From the NCBI GenBank assembly GCA_964368075.1, contig CAYJAD010000009.1, positions 5,784 to 69,783 of the forward strand: a stretch of DNA of 64,000 bases. The letters are read 5' to 3'. Positions 26,201 to 35,089 of the stretch are shown here, one piece after another; positions within the stretch are counted from its first letter, which is position 1, and each line of letters begins with the position of its first letter. This DNA is from CAYJAD01 sp964368075. GTDB taxonomy: Bacteria; Desulfobacterota; Desulfovibrionia; Desulfovibrionales; Desulfovibrionaceae. Below the pieces are notes generated by a model. That model was given only the letters and a program-made list of their open reading frames with translations. It had not been told where the DNA came from and ran no database searches. The position numbers were made by a program, and so were the translations under genes.

Positions 26201-26253
26201 TTGGGGGGAGTCTTACTGAATACTTTATGGGTATTTAGTATGGCTCCCCCCAA
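26201..26253 (+). terminator. Large hairpin between infB and ylxP
   Basis: TTGGGGGGAG (26201-26210) pairs perfectly with CTCCCCCCAA (26244-26253), and the inner ACTGAATAC / GTATTTAGT nearly pairs as well. It follows the infB stop by 10 bases. The tail is AAATATTTT, a weak T tract, so it may be a partial terminator, an RNA-stability hairpin or an RNase site. Confidence 0.7.
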
Positions 26254-26278
26254 ATATTTTCACTTTATTCATTGTGAG

Positions 26279-26578
26279 ATGAGTATGAATATGTTAGTAG
26301 CAGTGCTGACGGTAGAATATGTTTTACACGGCAATGACTCCCTCAAAGGGAAAAGACGTGTAGCCAACAGCCTAAAGCAAAAAGTACGCAATACTTTTAA
26401 TGTAGCCATTGCCGAAGCAGGAACAGCAGATTCCATGACGCATTTGCGCTTGGCGGTTTGTTCTCTTTCTAACAGTGAGCAGCACTTGCAAAGTCGAATG
26501 GACAAATGCTTAGCCATGATGGAAGCTGTTTGCCCTGAAGAAATGATATATAGCCACATTGACATATACGCCGCCTAA
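26279..26578 (+). CDS. ylxP: YlxP-like protein (DUF503)
   Basis: A 99-residue DUF503 protein starting at the ATG at 26279 (MSMNMLVAVLTVEYVL); the longer frame from 26201 would have to be translated through the hairpin and is unlikely. The DSLKGKRRVANSLKQKVRNTFNVAIAEAG segment is the family signature. These small proteins are usually encoded between infB and rbfA; here rbfA is missing and nrnA follows after 146 bases. No biochemical role is firmly known. Confidence 0.9.
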   Translation: MSMNMLVAVLTVEYVLHGNDSLKGKRRVANSLKQKVRNTFNVAIAEAGTADSMTHLRLAVCSLSNSEQHLQSRMDKCLAMMEAVCPEEMIYSHIDIYAA

Positions 26579-26724
26579 GAGTTTGTTACAGCAATATTTT
26601 GCTTATTTACACAAAAAGAGATACAAAAATCTAGACACTTGTGTAGTAAAGATATACACCCTAGCTTTTTTAACAGGCACTTCCAACGGGCTAATTAAGC
26701 ATTTTAGCAAGGTTTTTTATTATT

Positions 26725-27738
26725 ATGTCCTATGAAATACAACTTTTCTCTAAAGCACACTATGCACAGGCGGCAGAAATTGCGCCATTATTGCATACTG
26801 CTTCCATCATAGGCATTGTTTCTCATGCTAATCCCGATGCTGATGCCTTGGGCTCTACTTTAGCTTTGGCTCATGGGCTTATATCTCTTGGTAAAACCGT
26901 TTATATAGGTAATGCTTCCCCCATCCCGGATTATTTGCGCTGGATGGACTATACCGGCCCTTTGTTACAAACTTTTCCCCAAGGTGAAGACGCTCCACAA
27001 GTTGTGGTCATATTAGACTGCGGAGATGCGCAACGTTTGGGCGATATGCAAGAACATGCACTTTCCTACCCTACCATAAATATTGATCATCATCTCGAAA
27101 ATCCTCATTTTGCCTCTGAATATAATTGGGCAGATAGCACCATGGCTGCCACAGGGCAAATGATAGCTGCTCTACTACATGCTATGAATGTTCCCCTTAC
27201 CGGAGCCATAGCACGTAGCCTCTATACAGCTATAAGTTCTGATACCGGCAACTTAACCTATGGCAACACAAATGAAGATGTTTTTTTGCTGTGTGCCAAC
27301 TTGTTGCGTTTAGGCTTAGAGATTACCCCTTTGCGTAAAGAACTTGACAATACATGGCGCTTAGAACGTATGCACCTGTGGGGCAAACTTATGTCTCGTC
27401 TTAAACTGGAGCGAGAAAACAGCGTTGCACTGGCTTGTGTTTCTTTGGCAGATTTGCAATCTTGTCAGGCCAAAAAAGAAGATCTTGAGGGCTTTTCTGA
27501 GCATTTGCGCCGTTTACAAGGGGTACATATAGCCGGTTTTGTACGCGAAGACACAGCAGAACAATGTAAAGTTAGCTTACGCTCTTCCGGCCCTATAGAT
27601 GTGCGTGAAATATTAGCTGCCTTGGGCGGCGGCGGACACAAAAACGCTTCCGGAGCCACGGTGCATTTATCTTTGCAAAAAAGTTATGAACTTGTACTCC
27701 AAAGTATTCGCACTTGGCTTAACGACAATAATTATTAA
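26725..27738 (+). CDS. nrnA: DHH-family phosphoesterase, NrnA-like
   Basis: A 337-residue DHH/DHHA1 protein, expected to degrade short oligoribonucleotides or pAp with Mn2+. Catalytic motifs are visible in order: SHANPDADALGS, VILDCGD, NIDHHLENP (the DHH motif) and the DHHA1 GGGGHKNASGATV substrate-binding loop near the C-terminus. It is in the usual Desulfovibrio-like place before truB. The ribosome site is weak. It completes RNA turnover together with the downstream PNPase. Confidence 0.93.
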   Translation: MSYEIQLFSKAHYAQAAEIAPLLHTASIIGIVSHANPDADALGSTLALAHGLISLGKTVYIGNASPIPDYLRWMDYTGPLLQTFPQGEDAPQVVVILDCGDAQRLGDMQEHALSYPTINIDHHLENPHFASEYNWADSTMAATGQMIAALLHAMNVPLTGAIARSLYTAISSDTGNLTYGNTNEDVFLLCANLLRLGLEITPLRKELDNTWRLERMHLWGKLMSRLKLERENSVALACVSLADLQSCQAKKEDLEGFSEHLRRLQGVHIAGFVREDTAEQCKVSLRSSGPIDVREILAALGGGGHKNASGATVHLSLQKSYELVLQSIRTWLNDNNY

Positions 27739-27752
27739 GATATTTTATAAAA

Positions 27753-28769
27753 ATGCAATTCATAAAAACAACACAAGAGGTTGAAAAGCAACCACAAGCT
27801 CACGGGGTTTTCATAATACACAAGCCCAAAGGGCCTACTTCTGCGCGCTGTCTTTCTACCCTTAAACGCCTAGGACAAAAGAAAATTGGTCATGCCGGCA
27901 CCCTTGATCCCATGGCAGAAGGTGTACTTATTGTCTTGCTTGGGCATGCGACCAAGATTTCAGGTCATCTCTTGACAGATGGCAATAAAGTCTATAGCGG
28001 TACTCTGTGTCTTGGACAAGAAAGTGATACATGGGATGCTGAAGGCACCGTTATTGCGCAGCGCCCTTGGGAACACATAAGCCAAGACGCCGTACTCGAA
28101 GCTTTGCAGGCATGGCGTGGAAAAAGTGAACAACAAGTTCCTCCTTACTCTGCTGCAAAGCATCAAGGCCAAGCTTTATATAAGCTGGCTCGGGCCGGAA
28201 AAGAAACGCCGGTCAAGATGAAAACAATAGAAATTTCGCAAATGGAAGTGCTAGATGTGCGCCTTCCTTTTGTGCGCTTTCGTGTAGAATGTAGTTCTGG
28301 CACCTATATACGCTCCCTGGCCCACAGCTTGGGGATGCGCCTTGGTTGCGGAGCCGTGCTCACAGAACTCACACGAGAGTACAGCCACCCCTTCAGTTTG
28401 GCCCAAGCACATACATTGGATGCCATCATGGCGCAACCGCACCGCTTGCAAGAGTGGGTTATACCCATTACGCAAGCTTTGCCTCATTGGCCTGTTCTGA
28501 CTCTTACAGACCAAGACGAAGCAAAGCTAAGAAATGGTACCCCCCTTGCTTATGGCAGTGGGGTTGTGACGGCATTGCCCCAAGAGGAAACTGGGAACCT
28601 CTCTCTTGATGGGCACGAAGCTGTGCAAGAAGGCCAAAAGGCCATTTTGCTTTCCCATACTGGCATACCTTTAGCATTGGCGGAGATAAAAATGGTGCCT
28701 TGTGCATCCATGAAACATGCTCCAAAGCCCATGTGGACTGTACTGAGGGGTTTGTGGACCTCGGACTAA
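27753..28769 (+). CDS. truB: tRNA pseudouridine(55) synthase TruB
   Basis: Makes pseudouridine 55 in the T-loop of tRNAs. The 338-residue protein has the catalytic motif GHAGTLDPMAEGVL with D52 and the KPKGPTS and PPYSAAKHQGQALYKLARAG segments of the family. The C-terminal PUA-like part is long. The stop codon lies inside a hairpin (28763-28785) that precedes rpsO, suggesting a translational or transcript-processing boundary. Confidence 0.96.
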   Translation: MQFIKTTQEVEKQPQAHGVFIIHKPKGPTSARCLSTLKRLGQKKIGHAGTLDPMAEGVLIVLLGHATKISGHLLTDGNKVYSGTLCLGQESDTWDAEGTVIAQRPWEHISQDAVLEALQAWRGKSEQQVPPYSAAKHQGQALYKLARAGKETPVKMKTIEISQMEVLDVRLPFVRFRVECSSGTYIRSLAHSLGMRLGCGAVLTELTREYSHPFSLAQAHTLDAIMAQPHRLQEWVIPITQALPHWPVLTLTDQDEAKLRNGTPLAYGSGVVTALPQEETGNLSLDGHEAVQEGQKAILLSHTGIPLALAEIKMVPCASMKHAPKPMWTVLRGLWTSD

Positions 28770-28787
28770 GGTTTATCCTTAGTCCTT
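28763..28787 (+). terminator. Hairpin spanning the truB stop codon
   Basis: GGACTAAGG, loop TTTAT, CCTTAGTCC, with the truB TAA inside the first arm. The T tract is only two bases, so processing or partial termination before rpsO is more likely than full termination. Confidence 0.6.
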
Positions 28788-28814
28788 AACATTAAAATTC
28801 TATGGAGAATTGCT

Positions 28815-29084
28815 GTGGCTATGAATGCAGAACAAAAAAAAGTTGTCATTGACGTACACGCCAAACATGAAGGCGACACAGGATCACCCGAAGTGCAAGT
28901 TGCTCTTCTTACCTCGCGCATTGAAGGCCTTACCGGTCACTTTAAAGCGCATAAGAAGGACTTTCACTCTCGCACAGGCCTTTTGAAAATGGTAAGTCAA
29001 CGTCGCAAATTACTTAAGTATTTGCGCAACAAAGACGTACAACGTTACCGTGCACTCATTGAAAAATTAGGCTTGCGTAAGTAA
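28815..29084 (+). CDS. rpsO: 30S ribosomal protein S15
   Basis: An 89-residue ribosomal protein that binds the central domain of 16S rRNA. The family signature HEGDTGSPEVQVALLTSRI and the SRTGLLKMVSQRRKLLKYL helix are complete. Two in-phase starts are close together: GTG at 28815 and ATG at 28821. The GTG start matches the usual family length. It is followed by a strong terminator and then pnp, the standard rpsO-pnp order. Confidence 0.97.
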   Translation: MAMNAEQKKVVIDVHAKHEGDTGSPEVQVALLTSRIEGLTGHFKAHKKDFHSRTGLLKMVSQRRKLLKYLRNKDVQRYRALIEKLGLRK

Positions 29085-29093
29085 GTATTTAAC

Positions 29094-29129
29094 AAAACAA
29101 GCTCAAGGTATATATCTTGAGCTTGTTTT
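29094..29129 (+). terminator. Intrinsic terminator after rpsO
   Basis: AAAACAAGCTCAAG, loop GTATATAT, CTTGAGCTTGTTTT; a perfect 14-bp stem ending in T. Confidence 0.9.
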
Positions 29130-29299
29130 GCTTAGTTCACCTGCGTATAAAAAGTTCCCCCAACTAAAGTGGCATTTTATCCTCCCATACAGGCAAAACG
29201 CAGAACTGTCACTTGACAATAGCTATTAAACACACTAATCCACTATCTGAAAGAGTTACAGATATACGTGTAACTTTGTTCTTAACAATATTTGGACTT

Positions 29300-29477
29300 G
29301 TCCAAAGGAAGGCCAGCGTTGCCTTCAAGCACATTTAACGCACAGTAGAAAGGGGGGGCCGAGAATGCCAGCGTAGCATGGCTCAACGCTCACCACAAAA
29401 TCTCCACGTCAATTCGACCTCGCCAGCTTCGTTGTCACCCTCGGATTCCCCTTTGTAGTTTGTGAAAGGAAAGCATT
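29300..29477 (+). promoter_or_regulatory. Structured 5' leader of pnp
   Basis: Between the rpsO terminator and pnp there is a GC-richer stretch. AAAGGGGGGGCCGAG (near 29350) can pair with CTCGGATTCCCCTTT (29441-29455) across about 75 bases, with inner hairpins such as AGCGT / ACGCT near 29373-29389 and an upstream GCGTT / AACGC near 29317-29341. pnp leaders in enterobacteria form a long stem cut by RNase III and used for PNPase autoregulation; a similar role here is inferred. Confidence 0.5.
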
Positions 29478-31718
29478 ATGCAAGATATTTTTACTCCAAC
29501 ACGCCTCAGCGCCTTCATTGGCGGCAAAGAAATTATCTTTGAAGTAGGTCGCCTTGCCAATCAAGCCCATGGCGCTGTTTGGATTCAATGCGGTGGCACT
29601 GTAGTGTTGGTAACGGCATGCTCCCAAACATTAGAACAAGATAAGGGATTTTTCCCCCTTACTGTTGAATATTCCGAAAAAATGTATGCCGCTGGGCGTA
29701 TTCCCGGTAACTTCTTTCGCCGCGAAATTGGCCGCCCCTCTGAAAGAGAAACACTAGTATCCAGACTCATTGACCGTCCTATCCGTCCCCTTTTCCCTAA
29801 GGGTTTAAAGCAAGACGTACAAATTTTAGCCAACGTCATTTCTGCCGATCAGGAAAATGAATCTGACGTATTGGCACTTACCGGCGCCTCTGCTGCCGTG
29901 CTCATCTCTCCTCTACCTTATGACGGCCCTGTTGCCGGCGGACGCATTGGCCGCGTAGAAGGGAAATTTATTTTAAACCCCACCTTCGAACAACAAGAAC
30001 AAAGCGATCTTGATATTGTATTTGCTGCCTCTAAAGAAGCCATTACCATGGTAGAAGGCGAAGCCAGATTTTTACCAGAAAGCATCATCATCGAAGCTCT
30101 TGAATGGGGACATAAAGAAATTCAACCCCTCATTGACGTGCAGATCAAATTAGCCGAAATGGTGGGCAAAGCTAAATTAGTTTTTGAACCCCATAAAGAA
30201 GACGAGGCTCTTGTAGAAAAGGTCTATGAGCTGGCCAAAGCACAAGGCATTGAAGCAGCCTTACAAGTAGCAGAAAAGATGGCACGCAAAGAAGCACGCT
30301 CAAAAGTAAAAAGCGCCGTTATGGAAGCCCTTTTGGCCGATGAAGCTTTTGCCGAGCATCCTGAACTCAAAAGCGTGGGCGATATCATCGCTAGCCTTGA
30401 AAAAAACATTGTGCGTCAGCGCATTGTTACTGAAGGTAAACGCATTGACGGGCGTGACACCAAAACCGTTCGCCCCATCCAAGTGCAAACATCCTTACTT
30501 CCTCGCGCCCATGGTTCAGCCCTTTTCGCCCGCGGTGAAACAAAATCTCTTGTGGTAGCCACCCTTGGTGCTTCCACCGATGAACAGCGTGTGGACTCCT
30601 TAAACGGCGATAAAACTAACCGTTTCATGTTGCATTACAATTTTGCCCCCTACTCTGTAGGTGAAGTAAAGCCTGTTCGTGTTTCTCGCCGCGAAATTGG
30701 CCACGGTGCTCTAGCAGAAAAAGCCCTGCGCTATATTCTACCCCAAGGCGATTCCTTCCCCTTCACCGTGCGTGTGGTTTCTGAAACTTTAGAATCCAAC
30801 GGTTCTTCATCCATGGCCGCCGTATGCGGTGGTTCGCTTTCACTTATGGATGCAGGCGTCCCCGTAAAAGCCCCTGTAGCCGGTGTTGCCATGGGTCTTA
30901 TTCATGAAAACAATCAATTTGTGGTACTCACAGATATTCTGGGCGACGAAGACGCTCTGGGCGATATGGACTTTAAAATTGCCGGTACTGCCGATGGCGT
31001 CACCGCTGTGCAAATGGATATCAAAATTACTGGTATCACCACCGAAGTTATGGCCAGCGCCATGGAGCAAGCCCGCGAAGCCCGTGTACACATTCTTGGT
31101 GAAATGAGCAAAGCCCTCGAAAGCCCGCGTCAAGAGCTCTCACGCTATGCTCCGCAGCATGCCGAAATTTTTGTTAATCCAGATATTATCCGCCTCATCA
31201 TTGGCCCCGGCGGCAAAAATATCAAAGCCATCACCGCCGCCACCGGCGCCTCCATTGATATCGATGATAGTGGCCGCATTTCTGTTTTTGCTCCCACCGC
31301 CGATGCCATGTCCATGGCTAAAGAAATGGTACAGTATTATGACCAACGCCCCGACATTGGTAAAAACTACACCGGTAAAGTGCGTAAAGTATTAGAAATT
31401 GGTGCCATTGTTGAAATTCTCCCCAATGTGGAAGCCCTTGTGCACGTTTCGCAATTAGATACCAGCCGCGTAGAACAACCCAGCGATGTGGCGCGCCTTG
31501 GCGAAGATATGGTGGTAAAAGTTATTGAAATTAACGGAGATCGTATCCGTGCCAGCCGTAAAGCAGTACTTCTTGAAGAACAAGGTATCGAATGGACACC
31601 TGAAAGCACCTCCCGCCCTCCTCGCGAAAGAAGCGACCGCGGCGGCGATAGAGGCGACCGTGGTGGTGATAGAGGCCGTTCCGACAGAGGCCGCGGCGAC
31701 AGAAACCGTCGTGGATAA
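29478..31718 (+). CDS. pnp: Polyribonucleotide nucleotidyltransferase (PNPase)
   Basis: A phosphorolytic 3'-5' exoribonuclease of the RNA degradosome. The 746-residue protein has two RNase PH domains (the first with RRDIGRPSE-like segment RREIGRPSERETL, the second with ARGETKSLV and GDEDALGDMDFKIAG), a helical linker, a KH domain (IGPGGKNIKAITAATG), an S1 domain (GKVRKVLEIGAIVEILPNVEALVH) and an Arg/Gly/Asp-rich tail of about 25 residues. The RGG-like tail is a lineage-specific addition seen in several groups and may bind RNA. AAGGA precedes the ATG. Confidence 0.98.
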   Translation: MQDIFTPTRLSAFIGGKEIIFEVGRLANQAHGAVWIQCGGTVVLVTACSQTLEQDKGFFPLTVEYSEKMYAAGRIPGNFFRREIGRPSERETLVSRLIDRPIRPLFPKGLKQDVQILANVISADQENESDVLALTGASAAVLISPLPYDGPVAGGRIGRVEGKFILNPTFEQQEQSDLDIVFAASKEAITMVEGEARFLPESIIIEALEWGHKEIQPLIDVQIKLAEMVGKAKLVFEPHKEDEALVEKVYELAKAQGIEAALQVAEKMARKEARSKVKSAVMEALLADEAFAEHPELKSVGDIIASLEKNIVRQRIVTEGKRIDGRDTKTVRPIQVQTSLLPRAHGSALFARGETKSLVVATLGASTDEQRVDSLNGDKTNRFMLHYNFAPYSVGEVKPVRVSRREIGHGALAEKALRYILPQGDSFPFTVRVVSETLESNGSSSMAAVCGGSLSLMDAGVPVKAPVAGVAMGLIHENNQFVVLTDILGDEDALGDMDFKIAGTADGVTAVQMDIKITGITTEVMASAMEQAREARVHILGEMSKALESPRQELSRYAPQHAEIFVNPDIIRLIIGPGGKNIKAITAATGASIDIDDSGRISVFAPTADAMSMAKEMVQYYDQRPDIGKNYTGKVRKVLEIGAIVEILPNVEALVHVSQLDTSRVEQPSDVARLGEDMVVKVIEINGDRIRASRKAVLLEEQGIEWTPESTSRPPRERSDRGGDRGDRGGDRGRSDRGRGDRNRRG

Positions 31719-31763
31719 ACGCACAGCTTTTAATTTTTAATAAAACACAGATTAGTTTACTTA

Positions 31764-31843
31764 TTGAGGGGGGAAGGGGTACTTTTGCTAACGCCAAAAA
31801 GTTACCCCTTCCCCCCCAAACTCCCCCCATCCCCTCAAAACGC
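31764..31843. repeat. Type A palindromic repeat, copy A1
   Basis: Layout: TTGAGGGGGGAAGGGGTACT, then TTTGCTAACGCCAAAAAG, then TTACCCCTTCCCCCCCAA forms a long hairpin; it is followed by ACTCCCCCCATCCCCTCAAA and ACGC. It follows pnp and can act as its terminator. Near-identical copies lie at 48664-48743 and, inverted and diverged, at 39335-39431. Confidence 0.85.
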
Positions 31844-31868
31844 GTTCCATAATACTATGGATGATATG

Positions 31869-31921
31869 GCGTTTTAAGGGGATCTGGGGGAAACTTTTTA
31901 GCGCGGTGCAAAAGTTTCCCC
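31869..31921. repeat. Partial type A repeat in inverted orientation, copy A1'
   Basis: GCGTTTTAAGGGGATCTGGG followed by an AAACTTTTT-AGCGCGGTG-CAAAAGTTTCCCC hairpin is an inverted, shortened relative of A1, so the two form a nested palindrome of about 150 bases. It may be a duplicated or rearranged unit. Confidence 0.7.
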
Positions 31922-32277
31922 AACAGAAAAGTGTTGCCCATCCAGAGTATAAAATCTATTGCGTCACTGCGTAATCTTGTGTATGCTTCTGCTATGCTTT
32001 ATGGCATAATCTTCACATTTTAGTAATTAAGGTTGATACGATGACATTATATTTTGTTTGATTCGCCTCTGCAAAGACGCATGGAATGCGTCTTATTGCT
32101 TTACGGATGGCGGATGCTTCGTATCATCTGCTTACATAAGCCCGCGCCATCCCTTCTTTTATGCGAATTGGTTTTGTATTTTACATAAAAAATATGTAAA
32201 ATACTGTATGCCATGCTCTTTAACAAAAGTAATTTCAAAGTATTCTTTCGTTGACTACGCAACCAAAGGAGTCTTTT
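31922..32277. other. Intergenic region upstream of the sugar ABC transporter
   Basis: No gene is seen. A 9-bp stem AAGACGCAT-GGA-ATGCGTCTT (32074-32094) is present and looks like a terminator or leader hairpin without a good T tract. The transporter promoter should lie here; I cannot pick one clearly. Confidence 0.5.
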
Positions 32278-33252
32278 ATGAAACGCGCTCTTCTATGGAG
32301 TCTTTTACTTGTATGCATTTTTTGTAACCCAGCTTTTGCCAAAAGCGGCGAGGGTATGACCGTTTGGCTTGACACCGGGGGACCTGTAGGTGATGGCTAT
32401 GGTATTATTGTACAAAATGGTGCTAAAGCAGCGGCAGCAGACCTAGGCTGTGATTTACGACTTATCTATTCTGACTGGAATCCAGAAACCATGCTGGTGA
32501 ATTTTCGACAAGCTGTAGCTGCAAGCCCTGATGGCATTGTGGTTATGGGGCTTCCCGGCGATGCTGCTTTTGGCCCCTTGGTTAAAGATGCCACAAGCAA
32601 AGGTATTGTGGTTACTGCCATTGATACAGCATTGCCCAAAACCGCTAGCAAACATCGCACCCAAGGTTTTGGTTTTGTAGGTACCGACAATTACAGTCAA
32701 GGCGTCGCTCTTGCTAAAGAAGTGCTCAAGCGCGCGTCTTTGAAAAAAGGCGACAGAGCCTTTGTTTGGGGTTTGAAGCGTATTCCTGAACGGGGTCGCC
32801 GTGCAGAAGGCATTATAGAAATACTTGAAAAAGCAGGAGTTATAGTAGATTATCAAGAAATCACTCCTGAAATTGATAAAGACCCCGTTTTAGGTGCTCC
32901 TGTAGTTGCCGGACATATGGGACGACACCCCAATACAAAGGTAATTATTGTTGACCATGGTTCTCTTACTGCACAAATGGGGCAGCATCTTAAAAATGCG
33001 GGTATAAAGCCCAACACTGTATATGTGGCTGGTTTTTCCCTTTCTCCTGCCACTGCCAAAGCCATTGAAGATGGCTATGTGCAAATGGTTTCTGAGGCAC
33101 AGCCTTATATGATGGGATACTTCAGCGTGGTACAAACAGTTCTCAGTAAAAAATATGGCTTCACAGGCCTTACCATTGATACAGGCGGCGGCATTGTAGA
33201 TGCTTCTAATATTGGTGTGGTATCTAAATTTGCCAAAGCAGGTTTGCGCTAA
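32278..33252 (+). CDS. Periplasmic sugar-binding protein of an ABC transporter
   Basis: A 324-residue type I periplasmic binding protein (RbsB-like, Peripla_BP_4). I chose the ATG at 32278, with AAGGAG 6 bases upstream, which gives a proper signal peptide (Lys/Arg start, LLWSLLLVCIFC core, cleavage near AFAKS). The mature part has two Rossmann-like lobes with DGIVVMGLPGD and VVTAID, and FVGTDNYSQGVALAKEVL. It is followed by an ATP-binding protein and one permease. Ligand: a monosaccharide or related polyol is likely from the family; the sequence does not settle which one. Confidence 0.9.
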   Translation: MKRALLWSLLLVCIFCNPAFAKSGEGMTVWLDTGGPVGDGYGIIVQNGAKAAAADLGCDLRLIYSDWNPETMLVNFRQAVAASPDGIVVMGLPGDAAFGPLVKDATSKGIVVTAIDTALPKTASKHRTQGFGFVGTDNYSQGVALAKEVLKRASLKKGDRAFVWGLKRIPERGRRAEGIIEILEKAGVIVDYQEITPEIDKDPVLGAPVVAGHMGRHPNTKVIIVDHGSLTAQMGQHLKNAGIKPNTVYVAGFSLSPATAKAIEDGYVQMVSEAQPYMMGYFSVVQTVLSKKYGFTGLTIDTGGGIVDASNIGVVSKFAKAGLR

Positions 33253-33323
33253 CAAAAGCACTGTTATATTTTTTAATAAAAAACACTTTTCACCCGTATA
33301 ACTTTTATTATAAAAAGGCTTCC

Positions 33324-34079
33324 ATGCTATTACATGTTCAAGGAATAAAAAAGTCGTTTGGTGCCGTTCACGCTTTGCGCCATGCCGATTTGCAAATAGC
33401 CAAGGGTGAAGTAGTGGCCCTACTCGGTGACAATGGTGCCGGAAAATCTACTTTTGTGCAGATACTTTCCGGCGCCCTTGCTGCCGATACCGGCTCTTTT
33501 TCTTTTGAAGACACCCTTATTCACCCTAAAAAATATAACGTGCGCTTTGCTCGCAATCTAGGTATTGAAACAGTACACCAAGATCGCTGTTTATGCGAAA
33601 GACAAAGTCTATGGCGAAATCTTTTTGTAGATAGACATATACGCAATAAGTGGGGCTTCATTGATATTAAAGCCGAACAAGAAGCCACGCGAACTCTACT
33701 TATGCAATGGCTAGGCCTTGGCAATGACCACCTCGACCCCAATGCCCCTGTGCGTGTGCTTTCCGGTGGAGAAAGACAAGCTCTTGCCATGGCTAGAGCC
33801 ATGTATTTCAATGCCAAGCTTGTTATTTTGGACGAGCCTACCACGGCCCTTTCCCTTAAAGAATCCGAAAAAGTTTTACAATTCATCATAACATTACGCA
33901 ATCAAGGGCGTTCTGTTTTGCTTATTTCGCATCATGTGCAACAAGCGTATGCCGTGGCAGACCGTTTTGTTTTTATGCATAAAGGGCGCACCGTAGGCAC
34001 AATGCAAAAAGATGCCACAAATCCAACGGCCCTCAGCGAGTATTTATTAAAGCTTACCGAAGAAACAGAAAAAAAATAA
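33324..34079 (+). CDS. ABC transporter ATP-binding protein, single-domain sugar type
   Basis: A 251-residue ATPase. Walker A is GDNGAGKST (about 36-44), the signature is LSGGERQALAMARAM, and Walker B is LVILDEPTTALSL. Most CUT2 sugar importers use a double-length ATPase of about 500 residues; this single-length form resembles FrcA, so the complex presumably uses two copies. It lies between the binding protein and the permease, 10 bases before the latter. Confidence 0.92.
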   Translation: MLLHVQGIKKSFGAVHALRHADLQIAKGEVVALLGDNGAGKSTFVQILSGALAADTGSFSFEDTLIHPKKYNVRFARNLGIETVHQDRCLCERQSLWRNLFVDRHIRNKWGFIDIKAEQEATRTLLMQWLGLGNDHLDPNAPVRVLSGGERQALAMARAMYFNAKLVILDEPTTALSLKESEKVLQFIITLRNQGRSVLLISHHVQQAYAVADRFVFMHKGRTVGTMQKDATNPTALSEYLLKLTEETEKK

Positions 34080-34088
34080 GGTAAAAAT

Positions 34089-35033
34089 ATGTCCGGCGGC
34101 GTACGCAATCAACTTTGGCTCACAGGTCTTTTTTTGCTCTTATTGGGCATTTTTATGTTCAGTGGGGCGCGGGCTTTTTTAGCTTGGCCCATGTACGAAA
34201 GCTTACTTTCCACCCTGCCCCTTTACGGTTTTTTAGCCTTGGCATTGACTCTTGTGGTAGCCACAGGTGAAATGGATTTATGCTTTCCGGCAACGCTGGC
34301 CATGGCTGGTTTTGCCTTTGCCCTCACAGTAACGCATACCGGCTATATTTGGCTTGCCATGCTTGCGGCTCTTGCCACAGGCATGACCATTGGTTTTGGT
34401 AATGGCCTCTTAGTGGCCTATGTGGGGGTACCTTCCATCATAGCCACCATTGGTACACAATTTTTCTGGCGCGGTGCGGTTATGCTTCTGAGTCAAGGTC
34501 TTGCCATCAGCCTTGCCGACCTAGCCCCTTTACACAATCTCTTTGTAGGACGTCTTTTTGATGCCTTACCCATGCAAGCTCTATGGCTTGTAGCTATGGC
34601 AGTGGCACTATGGGTACTGTTTCATCGACATCCCATGGGAGACTGTTTGCGCTTTACCGGAGAAAATGCAAACATTGCCCGGCGTCTGGGTATACCTGTG
34701 GCCAAGAGCCGCCTCGGTGTGCATATGCTTATGGGTACCATAGCAGGCTTTGCCGGAGCTGTAGGCTGTATGGAAATGGGGTCATGGTGGCCCACCCAAG
34801 GCGATGGCTACATGTTGCTTGTATTTGCTGCGGTCTTTATTGGGGGAACCAGTGTTTTTGGCGGCTCAGGAAAAATTTACGGCACTCTTGTGGGTATTGC
34901 CATTGTGGGTATTATTGAGGCAGGCATTGTAAGCTCCGGCCTTTCAGGGTTTTGGACTCGTACCATTCACGGTATGGTCATTGTCATTGCTGTTTCAAGC
35001 CACGCGCTTTTATCAAGACAAAAAAGCACATAG
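34089..35033 (+). CDS. ABC transporter permease, RbsC/FrcC type
   Basis: A 314-residue inner-membrane protein with about eight to ten hydrophobic helices and the BPD_transp_2 family segments VATGEMDLCFPATLAMAGF and GEN-ANIARRLGIPV, with FIGGTSVFGGSGKIYGTLVG near the C-terminus. It forms the membrane pore with the preceding ATPase and binding protein. The operon ends at the next terminator. Confidence 0.9.
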   Translation: MSGGVRNQLWLTGLFLLLLGIFMFSGARAFLAWPMYESLLSTLPLYGFLALALTLVVATGEMDLCFPATLAMAGFAFALTVTHTGYIWLAMLAALATGMTIGFGNGLLVAYVGVPSIIATIGTQFFWRGAVMLLSQGLAISLADLAPLHNLFVGRLFDALPMQALWLVAMAVALWVLFHRHPMGDCLRFTGENANIARRLGIPVAKSRLGVHMLMGTIAGFAGAVGCMEMGSWWPTQGDGYMLLVFAAVFIGGTSVFGGSGKIYGTLVGIAIVGIIEAGIVSSGLSGFWTRTIHGMVIVIAVSSHALLSRQKST

Positions 35034-35057
35034 CAAAACGTTACACAGCACTTTTTT

Positions 35058-35083
35058 AGGGGGAAGAAGACTCTTCCCCCTTT
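35058..35083 (+). terminator. Terminator between the ABC operon and glyS
   Basis: AGGGGGAAGA, loop AGAC, TCTTCCCCC, then TTTG. It ends 6 bases before the convergent glyS stop. Confidence 0.7.
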
Positions 35084-35089
35084 GTAAAG

